Source of the DNA: CAZJRB01 sp964547995
Lineage (GTDB): Bacteria; Planctomycetota; Planctomycetia; Pirellulales; Thermoguttaceae
Direction: 5' to 3'
Assembly (NCBI GenBank): GCA_964547995.1
Contig: CAZJRB010000009.1
Location: 43,761-107,760, forward strand
DNA length: 64,000 bases
The position numbers were made by a program, and so were the translations under genes. Positions 34,814 through 43,695 of this stretch are shown here, piece by piece. Each line of letters starts with the position of its first letter. Positions within the stretch are counted from its first letter, which is position 1. The notes under the pieces are model-generated. The model had not been told where the DNA came from and did no database searches. It worked only from the letters and a program-made list of their open reading frames with translations.

Positions 34814-35782
34814 ATGGAAAACCCCGTAAGGATTGTCGTCCTGGACGGATACACGCTGAATCCCGGCGACCTGAGCTGGGAAGACCTGAAGGCCCTCGGC
34901 ACGTGCGAAATCCACGACCGTACGCCCGCCAAACAGGTTGTTGCGCGGGCGGCGGGTGCGGCGATTGTGCTGACGAACAAGGCCGTTCTTTCCCGAGAGG
35001 CGATCGGGCGTCTTTCCGAGTTGAAGTACATCGGCGTGCTGGCAACCGGGTACAACATCGTGGATGTCGAAGCGGCCGCCGAGCGGGGCATCCCCGTCAC
35101 GAACGTGCCGACTTACGGGACCGCGTCGGTGGCCCAGATGGTCTTTGCTCACTTGTTGAATCTCGCGCAGCATGTCCAGCACCATGCCCAAACCGTTCGC
35201 GACGGAAGATGGACGACAAGCGGGGATTTCTGCTACTGGGACTACCCGTTGATCGAACTGGCGGGCATGACGCTGGGGATCGTCGGCCTCGGCCGGATCG
35301 GTCGGGCAACCGCCGAACTGGGCCGGGCGTTTGGAATGAAGGTGTTGGCTTATGACGTTATGCCCCAGCAGGACATTCCGGACGGGGTCGAAATGGCCAA
35401 GATGGATGATCTGTTTCAGGCAAGCGACATCGTCAGCCTCCACTGCCCGTTGACACCGCAAACCGAGAAGCTTGTCAACGCCGAGCGGCTGGCATTGATG
35501 AAGCCGGCAGCGTTGTTGGTCAACACAAGTCGCGGGCCGCTGGTGGACGAAACCGCGTTGGCCGAGGCCCTCGACTCGGGAAAGATCGCCGGGGCCGGGT
35601 TGGACGTCTTGGCGGTCGAGCCGCCGATGCCCGGCAATCCATTGTTGACCGCGAAGAACTGCCACGTCACCCCGCACATCGCCTGGGCCACGCGTTCCGC
35701 CCGGGCAAGGCTCCTGAATACCGTGGTCGACAACGTCAAAGCGTTCTTGGCAGGGAAGCCGCAGAACGTGGTGAATCTTTGA
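34814..35782 (+). CDS. D-2-hydroxyacid dehydrogenase (hydroxypyruvate/glycerate type)
   Basis: A 322-residue NAD(P)-dependent dehydrogenase. Signatures: the Rossmann motif GMTLGIVGLGRIGRATAELG (about residues 149-168), DIVSLHCPLTPQTEKLVN, LMKPAALLVNTSRGPLVDE and the catalytic HIAWATRSAR. The catalytic Arg lies in VNTSRG, the Glu in AVEPP and the His in TPHIAWAT. The overall pattern (VLDGYTLNPGDLSWEDLKAL) matches glycerate dehydrogenase/hydroxypyruvate reductase. The ATG at 34814 follows GGAAGAGC; the frame is open 30 codons upstream. The palindrome at 35806 lies after the stop. Confidence 0.92.
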   Translation: MENPVRIVVLDGYTLNPGDLSWEDLKALGTCEIHDRTPAKQVVARAAGAAIVLTNKAVLSREAIGRLSELKYIGVLATGYNIVDVEAAAERGIPVTNVPTYGTASVAQMVFAHLLNLAQHVQHHAQTVRDGRWTTSGDFCYWDYPLIELAGMTLGIVGLGRIGRATAELGRAFGMKVLAYDVMPQQDIPDGVEMAKMDDLFQASDIVSLHCPLTPQTEKLVNAERLALMKPAALLVNTSRGPLVDETALAEALDSGKIAGAGLDVLAVEPPMPGNPLLTAKNCHVTPHIAWATRSARARLLNTVVDNVKAFLAGKPQNVVNL

Positions 35783-35805
35783 ATCGACGATGGCCGAGCC
35801 ATGTT

Positions 35806-35888
35806 GTACGACGGCCCTCCGAGGCCGTCGAATGCGGGGCTTGATGCGAAATTCACCAGTAATGGACGGCCTCGGAGGGCCGTCCTAC
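35806..35888. repeat. Palindromic element (GTACGACGGCCCTCCGAGGCC family)
   Basis: GTACGACGGCCCTCCGAGGC (35806 on) pairs with GCCTCGGAGGGCCGTCCTAC (ending 35888). Each arm is also self-complementary (GACGGCC..GGCCGTC). The same design with a slightly different core is at 57834. A T-run follows, so it may end dehydrogenase transcription. Confidence 0.75.
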
Positions 35889-35920
35889 GGGTTTTTCGGC
35901 CTAGCTCCCCCGCCCCTTTT

Positions 35921-36505
35921 TCAAGGCGATTCCCCAGGAAAAGCCTCGCCCCATACCTCACTCAACTCTTCTGTAATCTTTAATTCGTCTGCCCATTGCC
36001 GAAGATAGTCGACATCGAGCGCGTGGCGATTCGCTCGCAACAACGCCGCTGCGTCGGCTCGATCGATCAACCGGCCGACCTCCAGTTTGTGCAAGATCAA
36101 GTCTTCGCATGCCAGGACGTCGATTTCGACATCAAGGCCGGGCAGCCGGGTGGGAACGCGCCGATCGAGCGATTGGAAGTGATACGGTGACCGGGCGAGC
36201 AGCAAATCGATCTGTACGTCGACGAACGTCTCCGGTGGTTCGTATTGCAGTTGCACGATCGCCAACGCTCCGACGTCCACGACTGGCGGATCTTGCTTGA
36301 AACGCACATTGGCTGCGAGCAATCTTTCAAGAACATCGGGTAGATCGGCCTCACCGATGCCCATCAACACGTCGACATCCTTAGTAGCGCGGATGTATTT
36401 CCACGTTGCCAGGGCGATGCCGCCCACCAGCGCCAGCGGGATATCCAGCGGCTTCAGCGTTGCCCAAAGATGGCGCAAAACTTGGAGCACGATTTCACTC
36501 GGCAT
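35921..36505 (-). CDS. Nucleotidyltransferase-like protein (AbiEii/MNT-type)
   Basis: A 194-residue protein resembling stand-alone nucleotidyltransferase-fold proteins: LALVGGIALATWKYIRATKD followed by VDVLMG, giving the G-G...T-K-D-V-D pattern of the active site, with a later Asp in VDVQIDLLLA. The C-terminus (CEDLILHKLEVGRLIDRADA) matches the AbiEii/DUF6036-like group. The start at 36505 follows GAGGTGACG. It overlaps the end of the upstream small gene by 11 bp, so they are translationally coupled. A toxin-antitoxin-type or regulatory role is possible but unproven. Confidence 0.7.
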   Translation of the reverse strand: MPSEIVLQVLRHLWATLKPLDIPLALVGGIALATWKYIRATKDVDVLMGIGEADLPDVLERLLAANVRFKQDPPVVDVGALAIVQLQYEPPETFVDVQIDLLLARSPYHFQSLDRRVPTRLPGLDVEIDVLACEDLILHKLEVGRLIDRADAAALLRANRHALDVDYLRQWADELKITEELSEVWGEAFPGESP

Positions 36506-36764
36506 CGTCACCTCCAAGCGTCTGATTGAACCGGTCGACCATCCGTTGCATGACTCGGTGGTGTTCCTCCGTCTGTTCGGCATACCACTGACGGTACGCC
36601 GCTTCGAGATCGCCGTCGGGGCCGATCTCGCGGCGGAGCCCCGCCAGCAGGAACTGATGACAGGCGTCCATCAAATCGCACCAGATGGCGATGCACTGCT
36701 GGGGCGTCGCGTCTTTAGGAACCGACGGCGCCAACTCCGGCGGGGGAATCAGTTGACCGGACAT
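36495..36764 (-). CDS. Small protein coupled to the nucleotidyltransferase-like gene
   Basis: An 89-residue protein (MSGQLIPPPELAPSVPKDAT...), predicted all helical after residue 20, with QCIAIWCDLMDACHQFLLAG and RQWYAEQTEEHHRVMQRMVD. The start at 36764 is preceded by GAGGAGCAAGC. The overlap with the next gene suggests a two-component module in which this is the smaller partner. I recognise no family. Confidence 0.62.
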   Translation of the reverse strand: MSGQLIPPPELAPSVPKDATPQQCIAIWCDLMDACHQFLLAGLRREIGPDGDLEAAYRQWYAEQTEEHHRVMQRMVDRFNQTLGGDDAE

Positions 36765-36844
36765 GCTTGCTCCTCGAATACACCCTGTACTTGAGTCTAC
36801 CCCGTTTCTTCGTCGGCGGGAAGACAAAATGACTTGGGAAGGAG

Positions 36845-36919
36845 GGGGTCAGGTCCAAGTTTTCGGCCGACGATTCACGTGAAAAACACGCTGTCTTGCC
36901 GAAAATTGGACCAGACCCC
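36845..36919. repeat. Inverted repeat (GGGGTCAGGTCCAAGTTTTC family)
   Basis: GGGGTCAGGTCCAAGTTTTC (from 36845) and GAAAATTGGACCAGACCCC (to 36919) are near reverse complements around a 30-nt centre containing GATTCACGTGAAAAACACG. Confidence 0.65.
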
Positions 36920-36998
36920 GACTTTTTCAACGGGCTGTCTAAGCTAAGATCGGCCAAGAAAACAAGTGCCGCAAGACAAAGTAGCAGGCTCCGCCAAG

Positions 36999-37080
36999 AA
37001 TCAAAGGAGGGGGGCACCTGCCCCCGAACGTAACGTGTTGCTCTTGCTGGCCGGGGGCAGGTGCCCCCTCCTTCTATTCG
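36999..37080. repeat. Palindromic element (AATCAAAGGAGGGGGCACCTGCCCC family), copy 2
   Basis: AATCAAAGGAGGGGGGCACC and GGTGCCCCCTCCTTCTATTC form the arms. It shares its arms with the element at 33324, while the central 25 nt differ. This shows that the arms, not the loop, are conserved. Confidence 0.75.
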
Positions 37081-37306
37081 TCTCATGGAAGTACCTGAAA
37101 AATGCGACAGTTATCAGCCCGCTGAAAAAGGAGGGCTCGCATTGCCTATATTACTTATCTTGTCTTGACTTCTCCCGAGAGAACCGTAACAATACTGGAC
37201 CGCCACGGAAAAGCCACGGAAGTGAATGACTGAGGTGAAGCTGGCCTTTTTTCCGGTGTGAGGAAGATTTCGGGGTCAGCTCAAACCGAACAAGGGGCAG
37301 AAACAG

Positions 37307-37792
37307 ATGAAGCTATCGCAAAGCGCCACATACGCCATTCATGCGGCAGTACACCTGGCGGCAACTGGAAATTCGTCCGCCGTTTCGTGTGGACAGCTTG
37401 CCCGGCGAGGCAACATGCCCGAGCGATTCCTGCTACAAATCCTTCGCGGTTTGGCGAAGCAGGGGATCCTGCAATCGTCGCGCGGCGGCGGCGGCGGCTT
37501 CAAGTTGCAGCGCTCGGCGGAGGCAGTCTCCCTGCTGGACATCATCGAAGCCATTGACGGTCCCCAGGGAACCAAAATGCCCGTCAACCTGTCCTTTTCC
37601 CAACACTCGCACGCCGTCCTGGAAACAACGCTGGAAAAGATCAACCAGATGACGCGTGTACACCTGGGGGCACTAAAACTGTCGCACTTGCTGGAATCGG
37701 CGACGGACGAACATCCCGGCCAAGAGGACGCCGCCGAGTCGATCGACGTCAGCGGCACGATATGGCCGATCGTGGAACGCCTCGCCGGATAG
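37307..37792 (+). CDS. Rrf2-family transcriptional regulator
   Basis: A 161-residue Rrf2 protein: MKLSQSATYAIHAAVHLAAT is the family start, LARRGNMPERFLLQILRGLA is the recognition-helix region and SSRGGGGGFKLQR is the wing. The three-Cys cluster site of IscR-type members (around residues 90-105) is absent; the only Cys is at about residue 29. It therefore probably does not bind Fe-S in the IscR manner. The C-terminal helix and Asp-rich tail may sense another signal. It is convergent with the giant SdrD-like gene, 7 bp away, and has no evident adjacent target operon. Confidence 0.88.
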   Translation: MKLSQSATYAIHAAVHLAATGNSSAVSCGQLARRGNMPERFLLQILRGLAKQGILQSSRGGGGGFKLQRSAEAVSLLDIIEAIDGPQGTKMPVNLSFSQHSHAVLETTLEKINQMTRVHLGALKLSHLLESATDEHPGQEDAAESIDVSGTIWPIVERLAG

Positions 37793-37798
37793 GTCCGG

Positions 37799-40700
37799 TC
37801 ACTCTTGTGTCTCTTGTTGCCGGACCGGGTGGCCGGGCAGAGCGGCGGCTCCGTTCTGGTAAACGGCGACCTCGTCCGTGCCGTCGCCGTCGAAGTCACC
37901 GACGACCGGTTGGCCAAGGGGACCGCCGAGGCGGAATACTTTGTCGTGGGCATCGAGGCGGCGGTCGCCATTGGTGTCGAGATGCCAAACCCCCGCGCGG
38001 TACACGCCCAAGTCGTCGATTCCGTCGTTGTTGAAATCACCGACGAGCGGAACGTCGCCGCGCCGGCCGGCCTTCACTTTCAGATCCCCCTTACTCCATC
38101 GCCCGTCGCCATCGATGTCTAGAAACCAGACTCCCCCGCGGAAAATCGCGATCGTCGCGACACCGTCGCCGTTGAAATCGCCTGCCACCGGTTTGTCGCC
38201 GGCGAGACCGAATTCAAACACGTGATCGATCAAGTCGCTGCGGAGCGTGCTCTTGGCGGTGCGCTTCATCAACCGCCACCCGATCGTGGCTTCCTCGGGA
38301 TCGGGCGGGACGTTCTTCGGCCGACCGATCGAGACATTCTTGGCGGTAGGCAGACCGGGCTCGGCCTGGATCGCCTTGGAATCGCCGATCCAGGCAGGGC
38401 CGAACGTGGCGATATCGGTCTTGCCGTCGCCGTCCCAGTCGCCGACGACCGGGAGATCGCCCGGCCGGCCGAGCTTTGCCCAGAAATCATCCCGGTCCCA
38501 CACGCCGTCGGCGTCGAGATCGACGAACCACACGCCGTTGATATACACGCCGATCTCATCAACACCATCCCCGTTGAAATCGCCCGCGACGGGTATCGCG
38601 TCGGGTAACCCGAACCCGAACTCTTTCTGGGGGACACCCCGGCTATTGGCGATGACCCAACGGCCCCGGTCGATATCCTGACCGGTCCATGTCTCCGGAT
38701 TGAAATAGGGATTCGCCGGGTCGGTGGGCTTATCGGAATGGATGCGGCTGCGGCGCGGCTGACCGCCGTTGATGACGCTCAGGTGCCAGGTGTAACGGCC
38801 GGGCCCGCCGGACCCTATGAACATCGCCGGCTGGATGACGATCTGCGGCGGAACCGGATAGTAGACCGCACCGGAAGCCGGAGGCAGCAGCGGAGCCGCC
38901 GGCCCCGTCGGCGGCGGGGACGGCGGATCGGGAGTATCCGGAAAGAATGCCGGAGTGCGGTCGTACAGCACCTCGCTGAAGTTGTAGTCTGTTGCCGAGT
39001 CCCCCGGCCCGACGTGGATCCGCGTGATTGCGTCGTTCTGATGCTCACCGACGAAGAGCATCAGTTTCAATGGGTCGGGTGGATCATGCGGGTTGAAGGC
39101 CTCACCGCCGTTGCTGCCCGGAGTGTCGATGCTGTCGACGTATCCCTCCGGATGAATTTCGTAGACGGTGTAGACCCCCGGGCGCAGATTCGTGAACTGG
39201 TAGTAGCCGTTGGCGTCGGTTACCGTGGTGATCGGCTGGCCGTTGTCCCCAAGGACCGGAGCCCCCACGACGTTTCCAAGTTGCAGGACGACGCCGGCAA
39301 TGGGGCTATCGTCGGGAGTAAATTGCCCATCGCGCACGCTGGCCGGATCGGGCAGTGGATCGAGCAGCCCGACCTGGATCGTCGGGCCGTCCTTGAAGAC
39401 ATAACCCGAGATGCTCGCCGGAACCAGCTCGCAGAAGTCGTAGCCGACCGCATTCGCGCCGGAGGACAACTGAGCGTCGATGATCCGATCGGGTCCGTCG
39501 AGAATTCCGCCCGCCGAGCCGGGAAACGTCTGGCCGTGTATATAATCCTCCGGCTGGATTTCTTCGACCCCGTAGGTTCCCGGCGGAAGGTCTGTAAAGG
39601 CGTACTCGCCGCCTGGATCCGTCGTCGTCGAGGCGATCCGACCGCCCGAAGCGTCGAGCAGGTAAATCGTCACGCCTTCCAGCAGCGGTTCGCCCGGATC
39701 GAAGGTCCAATCGCCGTCGAGGTCGGCATAGACCGTGCCTGCAATGCTCGCCGGCCGAAATTCGCCGAAGTTGTACTCGCTCCCCTGTTGGCCGCCGACC
39801 AACTGAAATCCGTCGATGCGGTCACCGGGATTGTGGGCGGTCCCGCCGGCGGTTCCCGGCGAGTCAACGCCGTCGAGAAACCCCGCCGGCTGGGTCTCTT
39901 CGATCCAGTATTCACCCGGGTAGAGGTCGTCGATCTCCCAGTAGCCATCCGGGCCGGTGGTCGTCGAGATGGTTGCCCCCGGCGTTGCACCGGGGCTTCG
40001 GTCGGGCACGCGCATCGACACGCCGCCGATCCCTTCCTCGCCGGGTTCCCGTACGCCGTCGTTGTCGGTATCGTGATAGACATACCCGCTAAGGCCCACC
40101 GGTTGCGTCTCGGCGAAGTTGTTTTCCACGCTGTCGTCACCGCCGAGCAAGGTAATGTCGGCAATTTCGTCAACCGTCACAACCACGCCCCGGATTGCAC
40201 CGCCAACCGTACCGGCAGCAGCGCCGACACTGAGGTATCCGCCGGGCTGCGTTTCGACAATCCGGTACGTCCCGGGCAGAAGGTCCTCGAAGCCGTAATC
40301 GCCGAAGGCGTCTGTAATCGCCGTCTGGCCCGTGTCCACCCATTGACCGGCTTCCTCGATAAACAGGGACAACGCGACTCCCTGGATTCCCGGCTCGCCC
40401 GGCTCCTGCGAGTTGTTCATATCCCAGTCGTCAAAGACCGTCCCTGAAATGGTGACCGGCAACGGGGTCTGCTGGATTGCGAGCATCACGCCGGCAGTCT
40501 GAATGGGAACGGGCGTGGTCGAGGGCGGAACGTAGTCGTCGTCCGGCAAATCGAGACCCGCGGCTACCACGTACTGGTCTTGAAACACGCCCGTGTCGAC
40601 GGCGTCGTAATAGTAGTCGGCCGTGAACGTTGCCGTCAACAACGCGCCCTCGAACTCCGCTCCTTCGGCAAATGCGCTTGGGCCGCCGTTACCGGCATCC

Positions 40701-41188
40701 TGGTATTCGTCAACGTCGACGTCGAGTACGAGCCGATCGCCTGCGTCGAATCCGCCAAACACGAGCGACAAGGCGGTCCCGCCGTCGACGATGGCGGAAC
40801 TTATCGAATCGACGCCGGAGTTCTGGACGATCGACAGGCCGACGGCCCCATAGACACCCAACCCGCCGGGTTCGGTATCGAAGAACGTGTCGCCGCCGGT
40901 GAGGCCGTCGACAAGCTTGTCTCCTTCGATGACCAGCTCGGCCAACTGCGTACCTCCGGCGCCGCCCGACCAGGTTACTTCGATGGCGTCGCCTTCTTGG
41001 TCCTGGCCGCTTCGATCCTCGAAGTAGACGGCGCCGAGTTGAATGGGAACGGCCGCCAGCAGACGGCGCGGCTCCATTTGTTCGACCCGGCAGGTCCGAA
41101 AAAAGCCGTTGACGCCGAACGGCCGAAAGGGGGACCCGGATCGGCGTGCTTGTTGACCCGACTTGAGTAGCTTCCGTAAGAGACCCAC
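37799..41188 (-). CDS. Giant secreted SdrD-like/FG-GAP repeat protein with LEPR-XLL motif
   Basis: A 1129-residue protein. Near the N-terminus CRVEQMEPRRLLAAVPIQLG is an LEPR-XLL-type planctomycete export motif rather than a normal signal peptide. A cadherin/lectin-like part (about 45-240) is followed by about five SdrD B-like (Cna-B) domains with repeated ISGYVYHDTDNDGVREPGEEGI-type starts and YEFTDLPPGTY-type ends. A Pro-rich hinge leads to five FG-GAP/VCBS repeats (VAGDFNGDGVDEIGVY, VVGDWDGDGKTDIAT). These domains bind Ca2+ and mediate adhesion or wall structure. The start is GTG 41188 with GGAGG 5 nt upstream. It follows the WD40 gene on the same strand. Confidence 0.88.
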   Translation of the reverse strand: MGLLRKLLKSGQQARRSGSPFRPFGVNGFFRTCRVEQMEPRRLLAAVPIQLGAVYFEDRSGQDQEGDAIEVTWSGGAGGTQLAELVIEGDKLVDGLTGGDTFFDTEPGGLGVYGAVGLSIVQNSGVDSISSAIVDGGTALSLVFGGFDAGDRLVLDVDVDEYQDAGNGGPSAFAEGAEFEGALLTATFTADYYYDAVDTGVFQDQYVVAAGLDLPDDDYVPPSTTPVPIQTAGVMLAIQQTPLPVTISGTVFDDWDMNNSQEPGEPGIQGVALSLFIEEAGQWVDTGQTAITDAFGDYGFEDLLPGTYRIVETQPGGYLSVGAAAGTVGGAIRGVVVTVDEIADITLLGGDDSVENNFAETQPVGLSGYVYHDTDNDGVREPGEEGIGGVSMRVPDRSPGATPGATISTTTGPDGYWEIDDLYPGEYWIEETQPAGFLDGVDSPGTAGGTAHNPGDRIDGFQLVGGQQGSEYNFGEFRPASIAGTVYADLDGDWTFDPGEPLLEGVTIYLLDASGGRIASTTTDPGGEYAFTDLPPGTYGVEEIQPEDYIHGQTFPGSAGGILDGPDRIIDAQLSSGANAVGYDFCELVPASISGYVFKDGPTIQVGLLDPLPDPASVRDGQFTPDDSPIAGVVLQLGNVVGAPVLGDNGQPITTVTDANGYYQFTNLRPGVYTVYEIHPEGYVDSIDTPGSNGGEAFNPHDPPDPLKLMLFVGEHQNDAITRIHVGPGDSATDYNFSEVLYDRTPAFFPDTPDPPSPPPTGPAAPLLPPASGAVYYPVPPQIVIQPAMFIGSGGPGRYTWHLSVINGGQPRRSRIHSDKPTDPANPYFNPETWTGQDIDRGRWVIANSRGVPQKEFGFGLPDAIPVAGDFNGDGVDEIGVYINGVWFVDLDADGVWDRDDFWAKLGRPGDLPVVGDWDGDGKTDIATFGPAWIGDSKAIQAEPGLPTAKNVSIGRPKNVPPDPEEATIGWRLMKRTAKSTLRSDLIDHVFEFGLAGDKPVAGDFNGDGVATIAIFRGGVWFLDIDGDGRWSKGDLKVKAGRRGDVPLVGDFNNDGIDDLGVYRAGVWHLDTNGDRRLDAHDKVFRLGGPLGQPVVGDFDGDGTDEVAVYQNGAAALPGHPVRQQETQE

Positions 41189-41245
41189 ATCAACCTCCAT
41201 GTCGATTCCGATTGTGGGAACAGTCAATTCCTTCCCCGAAAAACA

Positions 41246-42253
41246 TCAATGTTGCGCGATACTTCCTGTGTCTTCCTGCAACCGCCACATGCGTATGGTG
41301 GTGTCGAAACTTCCGGAAACGAGCGACCCCGAGTGCGGATCGAAGGCCAGCGAGGTCACCGACCCGGTATGGCCGACCAGCCGGCATTTCTCGCGCCGCG
41401 AGCCGACGTCCCAAACGCTGATGTCGTTCCCGCTCCCGCCGGAAGCCAATGTCTCGTTGCCGCAGAAGACGAGTGTCAAGACGTTGCCCACCCTGGCGGG
41501 CAACTCGGCCGTCAGCCGTCCCGTGTCCAGGCGCCAAAGACGGATCGTCCGTTGCTGTCCCCCGGAGGCCAAATACCTGCCATCGGGCGAATAGGCCAAG
41601 GCGCAGATGCGTCGCCGCGGCCCGACCAAATCGCTGAGGAGCTGGCCGGTCGAGGTGTCCCAGATCCGGATCGTTCCCGCGCGCCCGGCCACGGCGAGTT
41701 GCTTTCCGTCCGGCGAGAACGTTACCGCGCGAATGTCGCTGCCCGGGGCATCCAGCACCTTCAGCAGCCGGCCGTCGTCGCCGTCAAAGACGCGGATCTT
41801 GTCCTCAAAGCCTACGGCCGCCAGGAACCGGCCGTCGGGGCTGTACGCCAGCCCGTAAATCACCCCGGGCAGACGCGGAATGACCTGCGCCGGTCGATCG
41901 GAGGATGGCCGCCAGAGCCGGATCTCGCAGTCGTCGCCCGCGGTGGCCAGCACCTTGCCGCCGGCGCGAAAGGCGGCCGCCCGGACCCAATCGGAGTGTC
42001 CCGGCAGGTCTTGCAGCAATCGCGCGTCGAGCACGTTGCAGATTCGCACCCGATGGTCGTCTCCGACGGCAGCGAGTCTTTCCCCCTCGGGATCGAGTGT
42101 AATACACGAGATGACAGGGCCCTTCCCCCCGCCCAACTCGATCAGCCGGTTTGCCTTACATTGGGGGACGGCTGTTTCGTCGGAGGACTCGACCACCCCC
42201 ACAATGCCTATCACGAGAACGAAAAAAAACATGAAAAACAGCGATTTTCCCAT
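41246..42253 (-). CDS. Exported WD40-repeat beta-propeller protein
   Basis: A 335-residue protein with an N-terminal signal anchor (MGKSLFFMFFFVLVIGIVGV) and about seven WD40 repeats, e.g. LPGHSDWVRAAAFRAGGKVL, ALAYSPDGRYLASGGQQRTI and LVGHTGSVTSLAFDPHSGSL, each ending in an IRLW/IRMW strand. It is a seven-bladed propeller, probably a protein-interaction scaffold in the envelope. Its stop lies 57 bp before the start of the giant SdrD-like gene, suggesting an operon. Before the 9.7-kb element inserted, this gene lay about 210 bp downstream of the HzsA-like gene now at 52158-55007. Confidence 0.85.
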   Translation of the reverse strand: MGKSLFFMFFFVLVIGIVGVVESSDETAVPQCKANRLIELGGGKGPVISCITLDPEGERLAAVGDDHRVRICNVLDARLLQDLPGHSDWVRAAAFRAGGKVLATAGDDCEIRLWRPSSDRPAQVIPRLPGVIYGLAYSPDGRFLAAVGFEDKIRVFDGDDGRLLKVLDAPGSDIRAVTFSPDGKQLAVAGRAGTIRIWDTSTGQLLSDLVGPRRRICALAYSPDGRYLASGGQQRTIRLWRLDTGRLTAELPARVGNVLTLVFCGNETLASGGSGNDISVWDVGSRREKCRLVGHTGSVTSLAFDPHSGSLVSGSFDTTIRMWRLQEDTGSIAQH

Positions 42254-42473
42254 CTTGCCTACCCTCTTCTGATTATCTAGTCAACAGAATATGGTCCATG
42301 TATAGAGCGGTAGCGCACTGACCTTAAATACTCATCGGCCGTAGGGGTTGATTACCCAAAGAGGAACTTACAGAAGCCGAAGACATCGAGATGGAGCAGA
42401 AAGAAGACGCTGCGCGAGCATCCCCCGGTTGAGGGTCCCGTGTATTGCGGCGTTTGCTCGATTACCGGTTTTT
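42254..42473. other. Former 3' flank of the HzsA-like gene
   Basis: 220 bases of host DNA between the WD40 start and attL. Read on the minus strand from the repeat, the frame continues TCG AAA AAC CGG TAA (stop at 42462-42464). This preserves the original C-terminus of the split HzsA-like gene. Nothing else is evident. Confidence 0.7.
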
Positions 42474-42491
42474 CGACAGGTAATCCTGGAT
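42474..42491. other. attL (18-bp direct repeat)
   Basis: CGACAGGTAATCCTGGAT, identical to 52167-52184. Its core CAGG-TAAT-CCTG is a small inverted repeat, the geometry of a tyrosine-recombinase crossover site. Its last base is the first base of the reverse-complemented stop codon of the integrase. Confidence 0.85.
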
Positions 42492-43645
42492 CAAACCCTT
42501 GTTTTCACGGGGTCAAACGCCTCTCTGGTACCCAAACTGGTACCTAAACCCGCTTCGTATGCCCTCCAGAGTTCGGCCGACACGTCCTCAACGTCCAGGT
42601 CGACGTAGTATTGGAGGGTGGTGCTGATGTTCCGGTGTCGCATCAGCCGCTTCAACACCGGGGGCATCACTCGCTTTGCCCACCGGGTACCAAACGATCG
42701 GCGGTAATCGTGAGGGGTAACGAGCTTTTTCTTGGCAGGATCGCCATACACCCCTGCCCGCCTGACAATCGCCCGGATTACCTTCCCGACGTTCTGCCGT
42801 CGTCGGTTTCGGCAACCGGGCAACGGAAACACAACCCCCACTCGCTCGGCTTCCGGTACTCTGTCGATCATTTCGCAAAATTCGGGAGCGATTGGCGCCA
42901 ACTCGGCACGGCGGGCCTTGTGACCGTCTGCCCGAAACCGGAACACCGGACGGTAGCCAGACTGTACCATGATGCAGACCGCCGCGGATTCGTCCCAAGA
43001 GAGCCCCAGGGCCTCGGAGTGTCGCAACCCGCTCCACCACAACCCATCAAGGAACCATTGCCAGGAATCGACGTAGGTAGCCTCTACGGCCTTCTCTACG
43101 GCGACAAGTATCCGCTCGTGTTCTTCCGTGACAATCGCCCTCCCTTTCATTTTGCGTTCCCCGGATCCCTTGGGAACGTGAATCTTGGGAACGTCGGAAA
43201 TCATCTTCATTTCCTTTGCCCAATTGAGGGCCGCTTTCAGGTGCCGACAGTAGCATCCCACGGTCGCCGCCGATCGCCCCTTCGAGAGTTCGGCTTTCCA
43301 CCGGCTGATACCGTCTTCGTTCAAGTCCCGTAACTTGGCGGGGGCAAGTATCCGGTTGACGTGCGCAAAGGTACCATCCACTTTATCGATGGTCGACGGG
43401 GCACGCCCCGACAACCCCTCGCTGATGTAGCGGTCGCAGAACTCTTCCCAGGAAACCCTGCTGGGGGCCTTGTAGAATCCGAGGTTTAATTCTGCCTGCC
43501 ACTCGCTGGCCTTCTTGTCGGCCTGCTTGCGGTTCGAGGTCCCGGTTGACCGCTTGACGTGTCGGTTGGTTCCCGGCTCCCGATATCGCATGGTGAGGTT
43601 TTCGCGGTCATTTTCCTGGATGACGTGTACGCTGATTTCGCTCAT
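42491..43645 (-). CDS. int: Tyrosine recombinase (integrase), terminal copy
   Basis: A 384-residue integrase. A SAM-like core-binding domain (about 60-160; WEEFCDRYISEGLSGRAPST) is followed by the catalytic domain with WSGLRHSEALGLSW (first Arg), PHDYRRSFGTRWAKRV (His-x-x-Arg) and LMRHRNISTTLQYYVDL (His and nucleophile Tyr). All catalytic residues are present. Its stop codon overlaps attL by one base, the usual position of a functional integrase. I chose ATG 43645 (AAAGGTG upstream); an alternative start at 43699 would overlap the preceding stop. It is likely the enzyme that inserts and excises the element. Confidence 0.92.
   Translation of the reverse strand: MSEISVHVIQENDRENLTMRYREPGTNRHVKRSTGTSNRKQADKKASEWQAELNLGFYKAPSRVSWEEFCDRYISEGLSGRAPSTIDKVDGTFAHVNRILAPAKLRDLNEDGISRWKAELSKGRSAATVGCYCRHLKAALNWAKEMKMISDVPKIHVPKGSGERKMKGRAIVTEEHERILVAVEKAVEATYVDSWQWFLDGLWWSGLRHSEALGLSWDESAAVCIMVQSGYRPVFRFRADGHKARRAELAPIAPEFCEMIDRVPEAERVGVVFPLPGCRNRRRQNVGKVIRAIVRRAGVYGDPAKKKLVTPHDYRRSFGTRWAKRVMPPVLKRLMRHRNISTTLQYYVDLDVEDVSAELWRAYEAGLGTSLGTREAFDPVKTRV
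42524..42548. promoter_or_regulatory. Candidate integrase arm site, left copy
   Basis: A 25-nt sequence beginning TCTGGTACCCAAACTGGTAC that recurs in direct orientation at 52044-52068 with 22 of 25 matches. It contains two TGGTACC half-repeats 13 bp apart. It lies 33 bp inside attL, within the last codons of the integrase gene. Confidence 0.5.
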
Positions 43646-43695
43646 TGTTTCACCTTTCAAAAATCCCCGCCCGGCTGGGAACGGGCGGGCGCCAG

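Larger units (their letters stand above)
36765..37306. other. Intergenic region with two palindromic elements
   Basis: About 540 bases without a gene. It holds the palindromes at 36845-36919 and 36999-37080 and then the short leader of the Rrf2 regulator. I see no promoter with confidence. Confidence 0.5.
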
